Of a DNA stretch of 64,000 nt, positions 10,321 to 22,102 are shown piece after piece (the stretch's first letter is position 1; the number at the start of each line of letters is the position of its first letter). This DNA comes from Flammula alnicola (Eukaryota > Basidiomycota > Agaricomycetes > Agaricales > Strophariaceae): contig JADNRV010000050.1 in the NCBI GenBank assembly GCA_015499995.1, positions 248,001 through 312,000 on the forward strand, in the 5' to 3' direction. Position numbers and translations under genes: made by a program. The notes beneath the pieces are model-generated. The model was not told the origin of the DNA, did no database searches, and worked only from the letters and a program-made list of their open reading frames with translations.

Positions 10321-12795
10321 ATGACTGACGTTCATAGTCCATTTACTATGCACGCGAAGAAGACGCGCGATCCCAAAATGATAGGACTGTGGAAAGTTGG
10401 TCGAACTCTTGGAAAGGGGTTTTCTGGTACGAAAAAAAATTGTATACTTTAGGAAATTTACCCTGATTATCTCTATCTGATACTTAGGTCATGTCAGAAT
10501 AGCGCGTCACTCAAAGACTGGGCAGTATGCTGCGATCAAGATCATTTCGAAGGGCTCTCTCGGAAGTCGGGTGTCCTTGAACCGTCTCGCGGACGAAGTG
10601 GAGCACAATCTGCTCGCAGTAGAACGCGAAATTGTGGTCATGAAGCTAATAGACCACCCCAACATCATGAAGCTTTACGACGTCTGGGAAACTTCGACCA
10701 GCCTGTACCTTATCCTGGAATACGTTCAAGGCGGAGAGCTCTTCGACTACTTGTGCAACAAAGGCCGTCGACCTACCGAAGAAGTCGTCGGGTACTTCCA
10801 GCAGATAATATGTGCGGTTGACTATTGTCATCGGTTCAACATAGCCCATCGTGATTTGAAGCTCGAGAATATTCTCATCGATCACGACTCCAATATCAAG
10901 GTCGCGGATTTCGGCATGGCTACCTGGCAAGATAATTCTCGCGGAAAGCTCCTTCGAACATCATGCGGAAGCCCCCATTACGCAGCCCCTGAAATTATTT
11001 CTGGAAAACCATACGACGGCTCGATATCCGATATCTGGTCTTGCGGCATCATCCTATATGCCTTACTCGCGGCGAAACTGCCGTTCGACGACGACGATTG
11101 TCCCGCGCTGTTGCGAAAAATATCTATAGGCCGTTTCGACATGCCGCAAGATATCTCGCCTCAAGCTCAAGACTTAATCAGCCGCATGCTGACAATCAAC
11201 GTGAAGAAGCGCATAACCATGCCAGAGATCATGCGACACCCATTCTTCTTATCCAATCTCTCAAGAACCCCGCTGCCATGCCATCAGACCCCAATATGAC
11301 CACCCTCGCGCACCCCATTGGAAGTCGATCTGCCATTGACCCCGACATTTTTGCAAACTTGCGAACAATATGGCATGGTGTCCCAGATGCAGAACTCGTA
11401 GAAAGTCTGACGAGCTCTGAGCGCAACTGGCAAAAAGGGATCTATCATCTCCTTGTCAGATATCGGAAAAAATATCTCGACATTCGGCAGGAAGAAGAGG
11501 AACACCTCGCAGCAATGCTGGAACGGAGGAAGAGCAAACAAGCGCAGAGGAAGCTGAGACCTTCAGAATCTATGCTTCCACCTCGCGATGGCCCACCAAC
11601 TCCTCGGCGGGCGAAAGGCCGCGACCGCATGCCAATTGCAACTTCTGAGATGTCCTTTGTTCACGTCCATCTTGCTACCTACGACACCCCTGGGATATGT
11701 CTCTCTGCGCCGTCACCTGATAGACAAGCTAATGCGAATAACCCTTTCACCAGCTCGGATGGCATTAACCTCCCAGCACTTGCTGCACCTGACCTGGAAG
11801 ATGCAAAGATCCAGGTGTTTTTCCAACAGGTCGCCAACCACCTCAACGTTCTTCAGGCTAAAACTGGGACAGCGTCAAATTCTGATGGTTGGGAGGAAAC
11901 AGGATCATCTTCGGGCCACTCTCCTCCAGTCCTGAACGTGGATATTCCATATACGCCGATCAAGATGCGCTACGAAGGACTCTCCTCGAACCATGGAAAC
12001 GTAACTCCGCAGCCAGGCTCTCCAATTGACCGGAGCAGCCCAGGTACGAGACCGCTCACCCTCCGCCGCAAGAGCCGTATTCCACGCCCTATCATAACCA
12101 TCGACACGGGCGATAAAGAGAATGCGCTTCCCATCACTGAATCCGACATCATACACCGACAATCGCCATTGGCCAGGCATGGAATGACAATGGCGGATAA
12201 TACGCATCTCCAACTCCTCGAGACGCCCGTTGTTCGGCGCCCTTCAAAGCTCAAGAAGAAGCGGGCGCCAACGAACCCGCCTGCGTCGCCCATGTTCTCG
12301 GAAGCAGGCTCGTCGTTCAACCTCCCGTCTCCTGTGTGCGCGCAGAGACGGAACTGGCTGGACAACGTGTTCAAGTTCAGGCAGGCCACATACAGCCTTC
12401 TCTCGCTCTACGATGTGCACACCACGCGGAGCGAGTGCCGCAGAATGCTCATGGAGATGGACATGCTCGTCTCGCTCGAGGACTCGGAGAAGCTGGGCCT
12501 GCTCAAGTGTCGCTCCAACGACGTCAAGGACGCCAGCAACATCATGCTCGGGCTAAAGACCGTCAAGTTCCGCGTCGAGATGCAGTGGCCGACGCCTCAG
12601 CTCTGCCATGATGGGTACCTCGTCTCTCTGCTCTTCATCCACGAGAAGGGCCCACTTGAGGTTTTCAAGGCGATATTTCATGAGTTGGAGAGGACGTGGA
12701 CATTGGGCCGTCATCCGAGCAGACCCTCAAGTGTCTCGTCACGTTCCACCCGTTCTTCTATCAACGCTGCTGGTTATTTGGATCGCCAACGATAG
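10321..12795 (+). CDS. Gin4/Hsl1/Kcc4-type (Nim1-related) serine/threonine kinase
   Basis: Exon 1 is 10321-10426, the intron 10427-10487, and exon 2 runs on. The glycine loop LGKGFSGHVRIA spans the intron, with the catalytic lysine in YAAIKII. The protein then has HRDLKLEN, VADFGMAT and an activation loop RTSCGSPHYAAPEII, diagnostic of the Gin4/Hsl1/AMPK-related group. The C-terminal half carries IDPDIFANLRTIWHG and WQKGIYHLLVRYRKKYL, the UBA-like conserved segment of fungal Gin4/Hsl1 kinases, then a Ser/Pro-rich region and a KA1-like tail (VKFRVEMQWPTPQ). These kinases organise septins and link bud-neck or septum assembly to the Cdk1 checkpoint at the cell cortex. Oddity: the kinase frame and the C-terminal frame are offset by one base at a CCCC run (11268-11271), no GT lies nearby to allow an intron, and one more C would join them. 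Confidence 0.85.
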
Positions 12796-14445
12796 GTATC
12801 TTTCTCCGATCTATATAAATCCTTCAATGTACATATATTTCAATTACCAAGTCCTTTTACCCAAGCTGATTCCGCAAAACGGGCGATCGCTGAAAGGGGT
12901 AGTCGTCTATCCAGATAAGGTAAATCAGCGCCTCACATCTCAGGGTCGTGAGATTGCTCCCATCATCAGCAAAAACACACTGAGCGCTGAGGTAGAATAT
13001 CGTGGTGCTGAGTTGCAGAGGTTCATGCACATGTGGTGCTGGCAGTCATCTGTTCATCCGTCGTCCTTATGGAAAACGAACCCCCGAATTCGCACCACGT
13101 CCGCTGAGCTCCAATAAGTAGCATACTCTCATGCTTTGGGTGATGTGTCCACATCCACTGCACTCAGCAAAACTCACTGAAGCGAGTAACGCATGGATAG
13201 ACTTTATGGACCTTCAAACGAACTCTCACAGTGTGTTATCCATGCTACAAGTAGACGACGATCCTATTCTGCTTCCCGGCGAGACGCAGTCAGCGCCGCT
13301 CAGCAAGAAGCCTGGCCCATTCCACGAATCAGCGCAGCGCGGTCGAATGCGACCGCTTGGCAATCGAATTCAAACTTGGAATCGGCTAGTGTTCTATTCG
13401 CCAGGCGTCCTTCCTCCCTTCTTCATCAGTACGACCGAAATTTTCAGCGAATGATGACTACCACAGTTACTAAACGTTAAACCCTCACTGGTTGTCTATG
13501 TATATAATTCAGCTTCCAAGTTTTTATTTTGGGAGTCATTCCAAAGTCATTCCACGGCGGAATGAGCGAAACGCGGCAAAATGCGACCGCTTGGCACTCC
13601 GAGTCAAACTTGGAATAACTTGCCGCGCTTCTTCGACTCGGATTCATCCTTAAGTTCATCCTATAGCTATGCATGCCTTCCTCGATATATATAACTCAGC
13701 GCTCGATTTGTTATTTTTACAACGATCTATTTATCATCTATATGTCTAAGTACGTCTAGAGGTTCTAGGCAATGCCAGTGCAGTGTCCACCTGAGCTTGG
13801 AGGCACATGGTACTTTACTTGGGTCGCAGCAGCACAGATTCTGCGGAAAGCGTCCGTAGCGCAAATGGTATATTATTCAAATTCATTCCTGAATTCGACT
13901 AGTTCACCGTCCACAGAGGTCGGCAGATCCCACTGGGGTACCGCATTGAGAAAGCCTCAAGTATATGCCCTTGAAATAACGTACCCGATTGAAAAGTAAT
14001 TTATTTCGCATCACTGACAGACGAATAAAGGCTCAGAGCTGAATTCAGTCAGGCAGCCGGTCTATGCCAATGAACAGTTTTCACCTGGACAAGCCATACT
14101 TGTGGCCCAATGTAGACTTTAACAAACGAACATTTCTCTTGACTCTCTTCATATAATGCAGAACGCCCGATGAAAGTTAACTGGTCCATGACTCGAGTCC
14201 ATGATGCATGGGCGATATTCCAATTACCCGGCCAACGCTCCAACAATTCAAACGAGTTCACCGCGATCGACCATCAAGGTCCCATCTTCGCTCTTCTCCG
14301 AATGACAACTGGTTTCTAGAGGTCGCTATACTTGTACATGACCGTTGACATCGACAGGGGGCAAGTAGTGGTTCCATTCACGAATCATTCAGGAAGCAGC
14401 CCAAGTTGCAGAGGAGGTCGACGTTATAATTACCTGAGGTCCAGC
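12556..14445. repeat. Long direct repeat, left copy (Gin4-type gene tail plus 3' flank)
   Basis: This segment (about 1.9 kb) reappears in the same orientation at 17571-19262 and in part again at 19266-19865. It begins inside the last 240 bp of the Gin4-type coding region and continues through its 3' flank. Landmarks shared by the copies include CGTCATCCGAGCAGACCCTC, GGGCGATCGCTGAAAGGGG, CACCTGAGCTTGGAGGCACA and CCGTTGACATCGACAGGGG. A short frame at 13772-13999 (with PPELGGTWYFT) is also in the other copy at 18714-18935, but it has no family features and I do not call it a gene. Confidence 0.88.
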
Positions 14446-14762
14446 TCCCACTTCCGAACCTCTGCCTCCGCGTCGCCAAAGGCCATTTTTTCGGTGAAGT
14501 TTTAATTTCGATGTGCAAGGGGCTCCTCAGAGTTGGACTGTGGGGGAATTTGCATTGCAGAACGTTGGGCCCTAGAATTAGATTTTTTGGCAGCCGAGGC
14601 ATGCCGCGAGGCACCATCACTTTTGTCAGGAAGTTTTTTTTTTAAAAGTGCAGTTTGATATGAAGTCACTGTAAGTGTGAATCTAATTTTTTCATACTCG
14701 ATAGCATGTATCGCTAGGGGTTATATCAGGGCGTGTTTGACTCTATAAGCCACTTGAAGCGA

Positions 14763-14802
14763 TGCCACTTGAAGCTTGAAGCTTGAAGCTTGAAGCTTGA
14801 AC
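14763..14802. repeat. Short tandem repeat, 7 bp unit GCTTGAA
   Basis: About five consecutive units of GCTTGAA/CTTGAAG lie some 80 bp upstream of the Crinkler-kinase start. No copy is seen in the flanking direct repeats, so it belongs to the inserted segment. Confidence 0.85.
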
Positions 14803-14878
14803 CGCAACTCTCACAATCTTTGTCATTCCTCAATCGCCAAGTATCGCATCGCGTTGAACTCTACCACATCGTTAGAAC

Positions 14879-17389
14879 ATGGGTACTACTCAAAACTTAT
14901 TCGCAAAAGAGCAGTATTGACCATTGATATCACAGCCGACTCTGTCGTTTTCTACGTTCTAGTGGCCGGTGCCATTGAGCACGTCAAAATAGACCCCCGA
15001 CTCAATCTTGCTGCCCTCTTGATGGATATGAAGTCGCCCCGATACCAACCCTCGCCAAGGCTCAAGCGCATGGAATATCGACAATGCAACTTTTACCTTT
15101 TAAAGGATCCACTCAAGATCGACGACGAGAATTTTCCGGATATTGAACCAATCATCGCATCGCTTCAAGATAAAACCAAGTGCACACAGCTCACTCACAC
15201 GAAGCATTTGAAGAATATTGCGAAAGAATTCCACCATGAACACCTCTATTTGGTCATCGAGGACACGTCTAGTTAGTTTCCTTGCGCTACTGACATGCCA
15301 ATGGTGACTCGTGAGACGCGGAAGCTGACGTTTCCTTTGACAGACAAGGCAGCACAGGCAGTAGCCAGGTTGAGTCAAAACCATGCCGATCTTTATCAAT
15401 GTTTGAAAGTCACGGTTGGAGTTGCTAAACGTTGGACGAGGGATTATGCTGAATCAAACGGAGGGATCTTTGTGAATAACCGGACGAAGCCACCTGAAAT
15501 GAAGGAGCTGGAAACTAGGTTGAAAGACAAGCGTTTTTTCAACGTGAGTCACTTCTCTTTTCAATCGATCTCCTTGAAGAACTTGTTCCTTCTGGTAGGG
15601 TGATACCGAAGATGAAGATCTTTGCACGGCGCGCACGGCGCGCACCAAGTTCGCAATCCAATTTGAGTCGAGTTACACCGACACTTCCAGAAAGGGTCGG
15701 AAAATAGTCAAGGACAGCAGGGAATTTGTAGCATTTTATACTCTATTGCGGTGCTACCTCCCAGACGCAACGTATTACCAAACGGCGCCATCATCATCGC
15801 TCAAGGCCCTCGCATTGAAGGTTAACTTTATCATTCCGGCTTTCTTTCAAGGCCGACAGACCAACGATGATCTCGAGTATCACGAGTAAGCACTCTTATT
15901 CGATGTTTTTGTTGTTGTTGTTCATTTTAACTTTTAGAGAAATGCCCTGGAAGTTTCCACTGTTTATCTCGTGCCCTGCAATGAGCAATTTGCCGCGGAA
16001 GTATGTTCCGTGCAGCAACTTTAGTGTCTGGTTCACGCTGCTCGGATTACCTTTGATCATTGGAGAGATTGTATTGGACCCGAAAGAGGAGGACCGATAC
16101 CGTATGCTCTTGCAAGGCATCACCCTGGCCCGCCTTGTCTTCCACCTTCGTAAACCTGCAACTGCAAGACCCTTTATCGTCGCTATCTATCTAACGAAGG
16201 CCCTAATCGCCGAAAGGTACATCATGATGCAGACAGAGTCGGAGACTGCTAACAAGGTACGTGCTGGCTCTCCGACACGACATGAGTAGTGGCGATAATT
16301 TGCCGCAGGTTTACATTTTGCAGAAGGATTTTGATCTTACCAAAGAAGCAGATGTCATCGCGTTCCAACGCGAGATGTATAATCTTGCTTCCGAGCTCAC
16401 ATCTGTTTTCGAAGCACTGGACTCCAGCAAGGGCGGCATGCTGTCGGCCATCCAGAAGGAGGCATCGGGCATGATGTCTCTACATTCCAGCGGCGCTTGG
16501 AACGAACAAACTCCAGCCCCAACATTGCACTCCACTACTGAAGAGCAATATTATTCAGGACATGAGAATGAGGACGACTTGGGTGTTTTTGGTGGCGATG
16601 ACGTTCGTTATGTTGTCAAGCGGATGGGTTACGAAGTTGCATATGTTGCCTTTGGAGTGTGTTCTTTTCCATTCACGTACTTCCTACTGCTAATTTTATG
16701 CACAGCATCCAAATATGGCTCCAATTTTGAGACTTAGCGATGGAGAAATGGTTGGCTGCCTCAAATTCGTCAAGGATGGCGGCAAGGCGAAAGAGGTCGA
16801 AATTCTCCAATATCTTGTGGGACTGGACGTCGAGTCGAATCACACCGTGCGGCCCATGCGCATCTGGGCGATTACGGGCGGGTGGATCATCGCCATGCCG
16901 GCAGCAGGCAATCGTCTCACTCAGCTGATTGACCTAGATACGCATCTCTGGTCGTTGATGAAACAGCTCTTCGAAGCCGTCAAGTTTATGCACGACCATA
17001 ACGTTGCGCATTTAGACCTCAAGCCTTCTAACATTCTCATCCCGTCGGAGTATGGCCGGCTCACCATTATTGACTTTGGTGTATCTGTCAGACTGAGGAA
17101 TGCGGCACAACTCTTGCAGGGCCGTGCGGGAACCGAAGGATATATTGCTCCTGAGGTTGACGGACGTACGAAATTTAGTCCGATCCGCGCCGACTTGTGG
17201 TCTACGGGCAAAATCGTTCAAGAGCTATGCATGCTTTGTCGCCCATCTCGCTCCCGCGGCGATTTACTCGCTCTGAGCAAACAGCTCCTCGACGACGACC
17301 CTGACAAGCGACCGATGATGTCAGAGGCCCTTCAGTGGATGCTCAATCACGATGTCATCACCGCCGCAAATAGCGTTCCTACTATCTAA
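14879..17389 (+). CDS. Crinkler-type N-terminal domain fused to a protein kinase domain
   Basis: Seven exons fit: 14879-14882, 14936-15271, 15344-15543, 15599-15885, 15938-16256, 16309-16656 and 16706-17389. Exon 1 is only ATGG and gives the N-terminus MADSVVFYVLVAG, like the start of the ubiquitin-like domain of Crinkler (CRN) proteins. It is followed by CNFYLLKDPLKIDDENF and LKNIAKEFHHEHLYLVIED, near the end of that domain. The C-terminal kinase lobe shows GCLKFVKDGG (candidate ATP lysine), HLDLKPSN, IIDFGVSV, a TEGYIAPEV stretch and DLWSTG. The catalytic arginine of HRD is Leu, so it is a non-RD kinase. CRN domains are known from oomycete and chytrid effectors and from proteins thought to act in inter-strain conflict; the role here is unknown. 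The gene sits alone between long direct repeats. The kinase call is firm, the CRN call moderately so. Confidence 0.75.
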
Positions 17390-17570
17390 TGCACAGCGGG
17401 TAAAAAAAAAAACAGGTATGTCCGCCCCCTCCAACTTCTACTACAGCTCCATCTTGATCTCCTCCTCCCACCCAGCATTCTTTTGCAGCACCACAAAGCC
17501 TTCCAGGACATGGGCGAATGGAATATATTCCTCCGTAGCGAGCTCCGCTCTCTCCGTCGTGCGGCTCGTG

Positions 17571-17798
17571 AAGACGGTCAAGTTACGTGTCAAGATAAAG
17601 TGGCCGACGCCTCAGCTCTGCCATGACGGGTACCTCTTCTCTCTGCTCTTCATCCACGAGAGGGCCTGCTTGAGGTTTTCAAGGCCATATTTCATGAGTT
17701 GGAGAGGACGTGGGCGTTGGGCCGTCATCCGAGCAGACCCTCAAGTGACCGTCACGTTCCACCCGTTCTTCGATCAACGTTGCTGGTTACTTGGATAA
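17571..17798 (+). pseudogene. 3' fragment of the Gin4-type kinase gene
   Basis: Matches the last coding portion of the upstream kinase (VKLRVKIKWPTPQLCHDGY compared with VKFRVEMQWPTPQLCHDGY), then shifts frame after LLFIHER relative to the intact gene. It has no kinase domain and no start of its own and is part of the right copy of the long direct repeat. Confidence 0.85.
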
Positions 17799-19262
17799 GT
17801 ATCTTTCTCCGACCTATATAAATCCCTTCAACGTACATATATTTCAATTACCAAGTCCTTCTGCCCAAGCTGATTCCGCAAAACGGGCGATCGCTGAAAG
17901 GGGTAGTCGTCTATCCAGATAAGGTATGTCAGCGCCTCACATCTCAGGGTCAGTGAGATTGCTCCCATCATTAGCAAAACACGCTGAGCGCTGAGTAGAA
18001 TAAGTATCGTGGTGCTGAGTTGCAGAGGTTCACGCACATGTGGTACTGGCAGTCATCTGTTCATCCGTCGTCCTTGTGGAAAACGAACCCCGAATTCGCA
18101 CCACGTCCGCTGAGCTCTAATAAGTAGCATACTCTCATACATTGAGTGGTGTGTCCACATCCACTGCACTCAGCAAAACTCAGTGACGCGAGCAACGCAT
18201 GGGTAGACTTTATGGACCTCCAAACCAACTCTCACAGTGTGTTGTCCATGCTATTGAGAGTAGACGACGATCCTCTTCTGCATCCCGGCCAGAGGAAGTC
18301 AGCGCCGCTCAGCAAGAAGCCTGCCCCTTTCCATGAATCGGCGCAGGCCTTCTTCCTCCCTTCTTCATCAGTACGCCCGAAATTTTCAGCGAGTGATGAC
18401 CGCCCCAGTTACTAAACGTTAAGCCCTCACTGGTTGTCTATGTATATAATTTAGCTTCCAAGTTTTTATTTTGGGAGTCATTCCGAAGTCATTCCATGGC
18501 GGATTGAGCGAAACGCGGCAAAATGCGACCGCTTGGCACTCAAACTTGGAATAACTTGCCGCGCTTCTTCGACTCGGATTCATCCTTAAGTTCTTCCTAT
18601 GTATGCCTTCTTCCTCAATATATATAACTCAGCGCTCAATCATTTGTTATTTTTACAACGATCTATTTACCATCTCTATATCTAAGTACGTCTAGAAGTT
18701 CTAGGCACTGCTAGTGCAGTGTCCACCTGAGCTTGGAGGCACATGGTACTTTACTCGGGTCGCAGCAGCACAGATTCTGCGGAAAGCGTCCGCAGCGCAA
18801 ATGGTATGTTATTCAAATTCATTCCTGAATTCGACTAGTTTACCGTCCACAGCAGTCGGCAGATCCCACTGGGGTACCGCATTGAGAAAGCCTCAAGTAT
18901 ATGCTCTTGAAATAACGTACCCGATTGAAAAGTAATTTATTTCGCATTACTGACAGAAGCCTCAAAGCTGAATTCAGTCATGCGGCCGGCAATGAACAAA
19001 TTTCACCTGGACAAGCCATACTTGTGGCTCAATGCCAACTCTAACAAAGGAACGTTCCTCTTGACCCTCTCCATATAATGCAGACCGCCCAAGGAAAGTT
19101 AAGTGGTCCATGAGGCCTGAGGGTCCATGATGCACGAGCGATATTCCAGTTACCCGACCGATGCTCCAACACCTCAAACGAGTTCACCGCAATCCATCAA
19201 GTTCCCATATGCGCAGAGAATAAATCGATATACTTGTTCATGTCCGTTAACATCGACAGGGG
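17571..19262. repeat. Long direct repeat, right copy
   Basis: Copy of 12556-14445 in the same orientation, diverged by scattered substitutions and short deletions (for example, about 50 bp corresponding to the part after 13340 is missing near 18350). It starts at AAGACGGTCAAGTT, abruptly after unrelated sequence, and includes a dead copy of the end of the Gin4-type coding region. Confidence 0.88.
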
Positions 19263-19265
19263 GTA

Positions 19266-19865
19266 AGTGTTATTTAAATTCACTCCTGAATTCGACTAGT
19301 TTACCGTCCACAGCACTCGGCAGATCCCACTGGGGTCCGTTTGAGAAACCTCAAGTATATACCCTGAAATAACGTACCTGATTGAAAAGTAATTTATTTC
19401 ACATCACTGACAGACGAATAAAGGCTCAGAGCTGAATTCAGTCATGAGTAGGCAGCCGATCTTTGCCAATGAACAATTTTCACCTGGACAAGCCATACTT
19501 GTGGCCCAATGTCGACTTTAACAAACGAACATTTCTCTTGACTCTTTCATATAATGCAGGACGCCCGAGGAAAGTTAAGTGGTCCATGAGGGTCCATGAT
19601 GCATGAGCTATATATATTCCAATTACCTGGCCAATACTCCAACACTTCAAACGAGTTCACCGCGATCCATCAACTTCCCATCTTCTTCTCCGAATGACAA
19701 CTGGTTTCTAGAGGTCGCGACATCGCACATGGGCAGAGAATAAATCGCTATACTTGTACATGACCGTTGACATCGACAGGGGTAAGTAGCAGTGGTTCCA
19801 TTCGCGAATCACGCAGGAAGCAGCCCAAATTGTAGAGGAGTCGATGTTATATTACCTGAGGCCGG
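19266..19865. repeat. Third, partial copy of the direct-repeat unit in tandem with the right copy
   Basis: This segment repeats the part found at about 13865-14445 and 18807-19262 (TTCGACTAGTTTACCGTCCA, ACGTACCTGATTGAAAAGTA, CCGTTGACATCGACAGGGG). It directly follows the right copy, so that end of the repeat was duplicated locally. Confidence 0.85.
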
Positions 19866-21231
19866 CGGTACTTCTGCGCCTAGCGATTCCACGTGAGAGG
19901 TCTAGGGTGCCAAGGTGGTTGGTTTGTTGAAAGTGGGCATGGGCGCTATGGCTCGTTTATCCGAGCCCGACGAGAGCCCATATGGGCAGATATGGGCGCA
20001 TATACGAGTATGCGTAAGCGGTGTATGTGGCATCCTAAAGCATCCATATAGTGCGTGCCGCTGATTTTCTCGCACCGAAATGCGAATACCCGTGCAGTGG
20101 GAAGCATGCACGAGGACATCAAGTCCGGTGGGAGGGAGAACGAGACAGGAACACACGGACACGCTTGGTCCTTGGGAACAACTCTGGTCATGGTAGACAT
20201 TAGTGGTCCTTTGGGCACGCCCATTTGCTGTCCAATGTTTAGCCTCCACGTCTATGAATGGAACATGAAAACCATCCCCCAACGATCTGTTTTCTTTCCC
20301 CAATGTCCCTTAATGTGCCTCGTCCGAGTCCGACGTACATGCTGGTTCTCAGAAACCTCTCAGTGGCCTTCGTCGTACACGAGGACAACACAAGTCTCCG
20401 TGATTGACTTGCGGTGATGTTTGATAAACTTAAGACGCTCGCGCTATGTAAAGATCAGAAGCACGTAGGAGACACGCGGTATTTCGCCGTTGTCATCAGA
20501 AATGGACATCACGGTGGTCGCAGAGGGAAGGAAGTAAACGGATATTCCGCTATCAAACTCCATCGAAGTCGAGTAAATCAAGCATCCTGGGGTCCATCGG
20601 TAGCATCGGCTCGGGTGCGGGTTATCCTTGAAAGCACGGTTTCTCCCAAAGTCTTGGACGCATGTACCAAGGGTCCCAGAGAGACCTGCCCTCCGTCGCC
20701 GTTCGATTGATACTTATCAACCACGGAAATAACTCGAATCAGGTCAGAGAGACGATGTGGATGGACTACGCATGTGCGTCGTAATCAAATAGGTTGCAGC
20801 GTTGCTGCTGCGTGAAGAATGACACAGAAAAATCGTGCCGCCACGGCGTGCTGTGGAGAGACAGCGTTGCAGCGTTTAAGCTATTGGTAGTCTGTGTAGG
20901 TGACGACATTATGAGTTCCTGATAAGACGGAAGTGAGGCAGAACCAGGGCCCGAGGGGGATGGGTTAAATCTAATTCAGGTGTGGGGCATATGGGTGTGT
21001 CGCCTTCTATGTAGACCACGAGGGAGATGCGTTATGTTGGAGGATGTGGTTCAAAGATAGGCGAGTGCAGCACGCGGGTCGCCCAGTTATAAAATGAAAA
21101 TGGGACCGAAGACAGCCGTCGGACGAATGCAGCGACTGTCTGCCCACACGACCCTGTAACCACGTGCTCAATCCAAACCACTACTCAAATACTTACGACG
21201 ACCAACTCCATCTCTCTCCATCATCCTCTGA
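19866..21231. other. Intergenic region upstream of dynein light chain
   Basis: Short frames occur on both strands but none shows family features or a splice pattern that extends it. A pair of GCGTTGC words lies near 20800-20870. The last few hundred bases should contain the promoter of the dynein light chain gene. Confidence 0.5.
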
Positions 21232-21765
21232 ATGTCAGCCAAAATGGACGCGCCCACTTCCTCATCCACAGACACAGCCTCGGCTCCCAGAGACGCCAAC
21301 CTCGCAGGCACTGCGCCCAAAGCCATCATAAAAAACGTCGACATGAGCGAGGAGATGCAACAGGAGAGCGTCGACATCGCGTCCGCCGCACTCGAGAAAT
21401 ATAACATCGAGAAAGACATTGCCGCACAGATCAAGAAGGAGTTTGACCGAAGACACGGCCCTACCTGGCATGTCGTCGTTGGCAAGAACTTTGGCAGTTA
21501 TGTCACCCATGGTATGTCCTCTTCGCCTCCTTTCGCCCCCTCCCATTCCATCCGATCACACCAGAAAACGCGTTCGCGAGGGCGCGTTTTCGGTGCACAA
21601 ACTCGACAGTCTCGCCATTTTCAGCTTTCTTCTGTCACGAGTCTAAAAATACCCTCTGGTTATATTCTTTTTGCTCATGCCACTTTGTATTTCTCATCTC
21701 CAGAAACCAAACACTTCATCTACTTCTACGTCGGCTCCCTCGCTATCCTCATTTGGAAGTCATAA
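21232..21765 (+). CDS. Dynein light chain LC8 (DYNLL family)
   Basis: Two exons: 21232-21511 and 21704-21765 (intron 21512-21703, GTATGT...CTCCAG, phase 1). The protein is about 113 residues with the full LC8 fold: [57 protein letters not shown] and [19 protein letters not shown]. The first 20 or so residues are a Ser/Thr/Ala-rich extension that LC8 proteins usually lack. Start could be ATG 21232 or ATG 21244. LC8 is a dimeric hub that binds short linear motifs in the dynein intermediate chain and other partners. The intron of nearly 200 nt is long for this window. Confidence 0.95.
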   Translation: MSAKMDAPTSSSTDTASAPRDANLAGTAPKAIIKNVDMSEEMQQESVDIASAALEKYNIEKDIAAQIKKEFDRRHGPTWHVVVGKNFGSYVTHGMSSSPPFAPSHSIRSHQKTRSRGRVFGAQTRQSRHFQLSSVTSLKIPSGYILFAHATLYFSSPETKHFIYFYVGSLAILIWKS

Positions 21766-22102
21766 ACACTCCCTCCTTTCTACCATTCATTTCGAGTTGG
21801 CGCTGGGAAGAAATGGACTTTTCATAGCTCACACGGGCGGTCATGGAGACGGACACGGGGAAGTTGCGACGAGACGCACAGCGACGTGGTTACTGTAAAA
21901 CGCTTTCTATATTATACTCATTTTCTTTTGCTGAAAAAACATTCTCGTCTAATCCGTGAAGTGGCATTCTGAAATTACAGCAGTAAACGAACGTAAGTAT
22001 AGTAATGGTTTGTGCTACATGACAAATAGGTTGTTCTTCAGAAAGAAAGAGAGATACACACGCGATATATGGATACATTTGAACCACAACTTTTCACAAG
22101 CA
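21766..22102. other. Convergent 3' region, LC8 and Axl2-like genes
   Basis: The two genes converge here. The AT-rich stretch around 21905-21960 would suit polyadenylation of both. No coding signal. Confidence 0.5.

Noticed and set aside
13772..13999. 75-codon frame (PPELGGTWYFT) also present at 18714-18935
   Set aside because: It is preserved only because the whole segment is duplicated; non-coding sequence around it is equally similar, so there is no sign of coding selection.
19902..20710. Frames on both strands upstream of the dynein light chain
   Set aside because: Short, mutually overlapping and without recognisable features.
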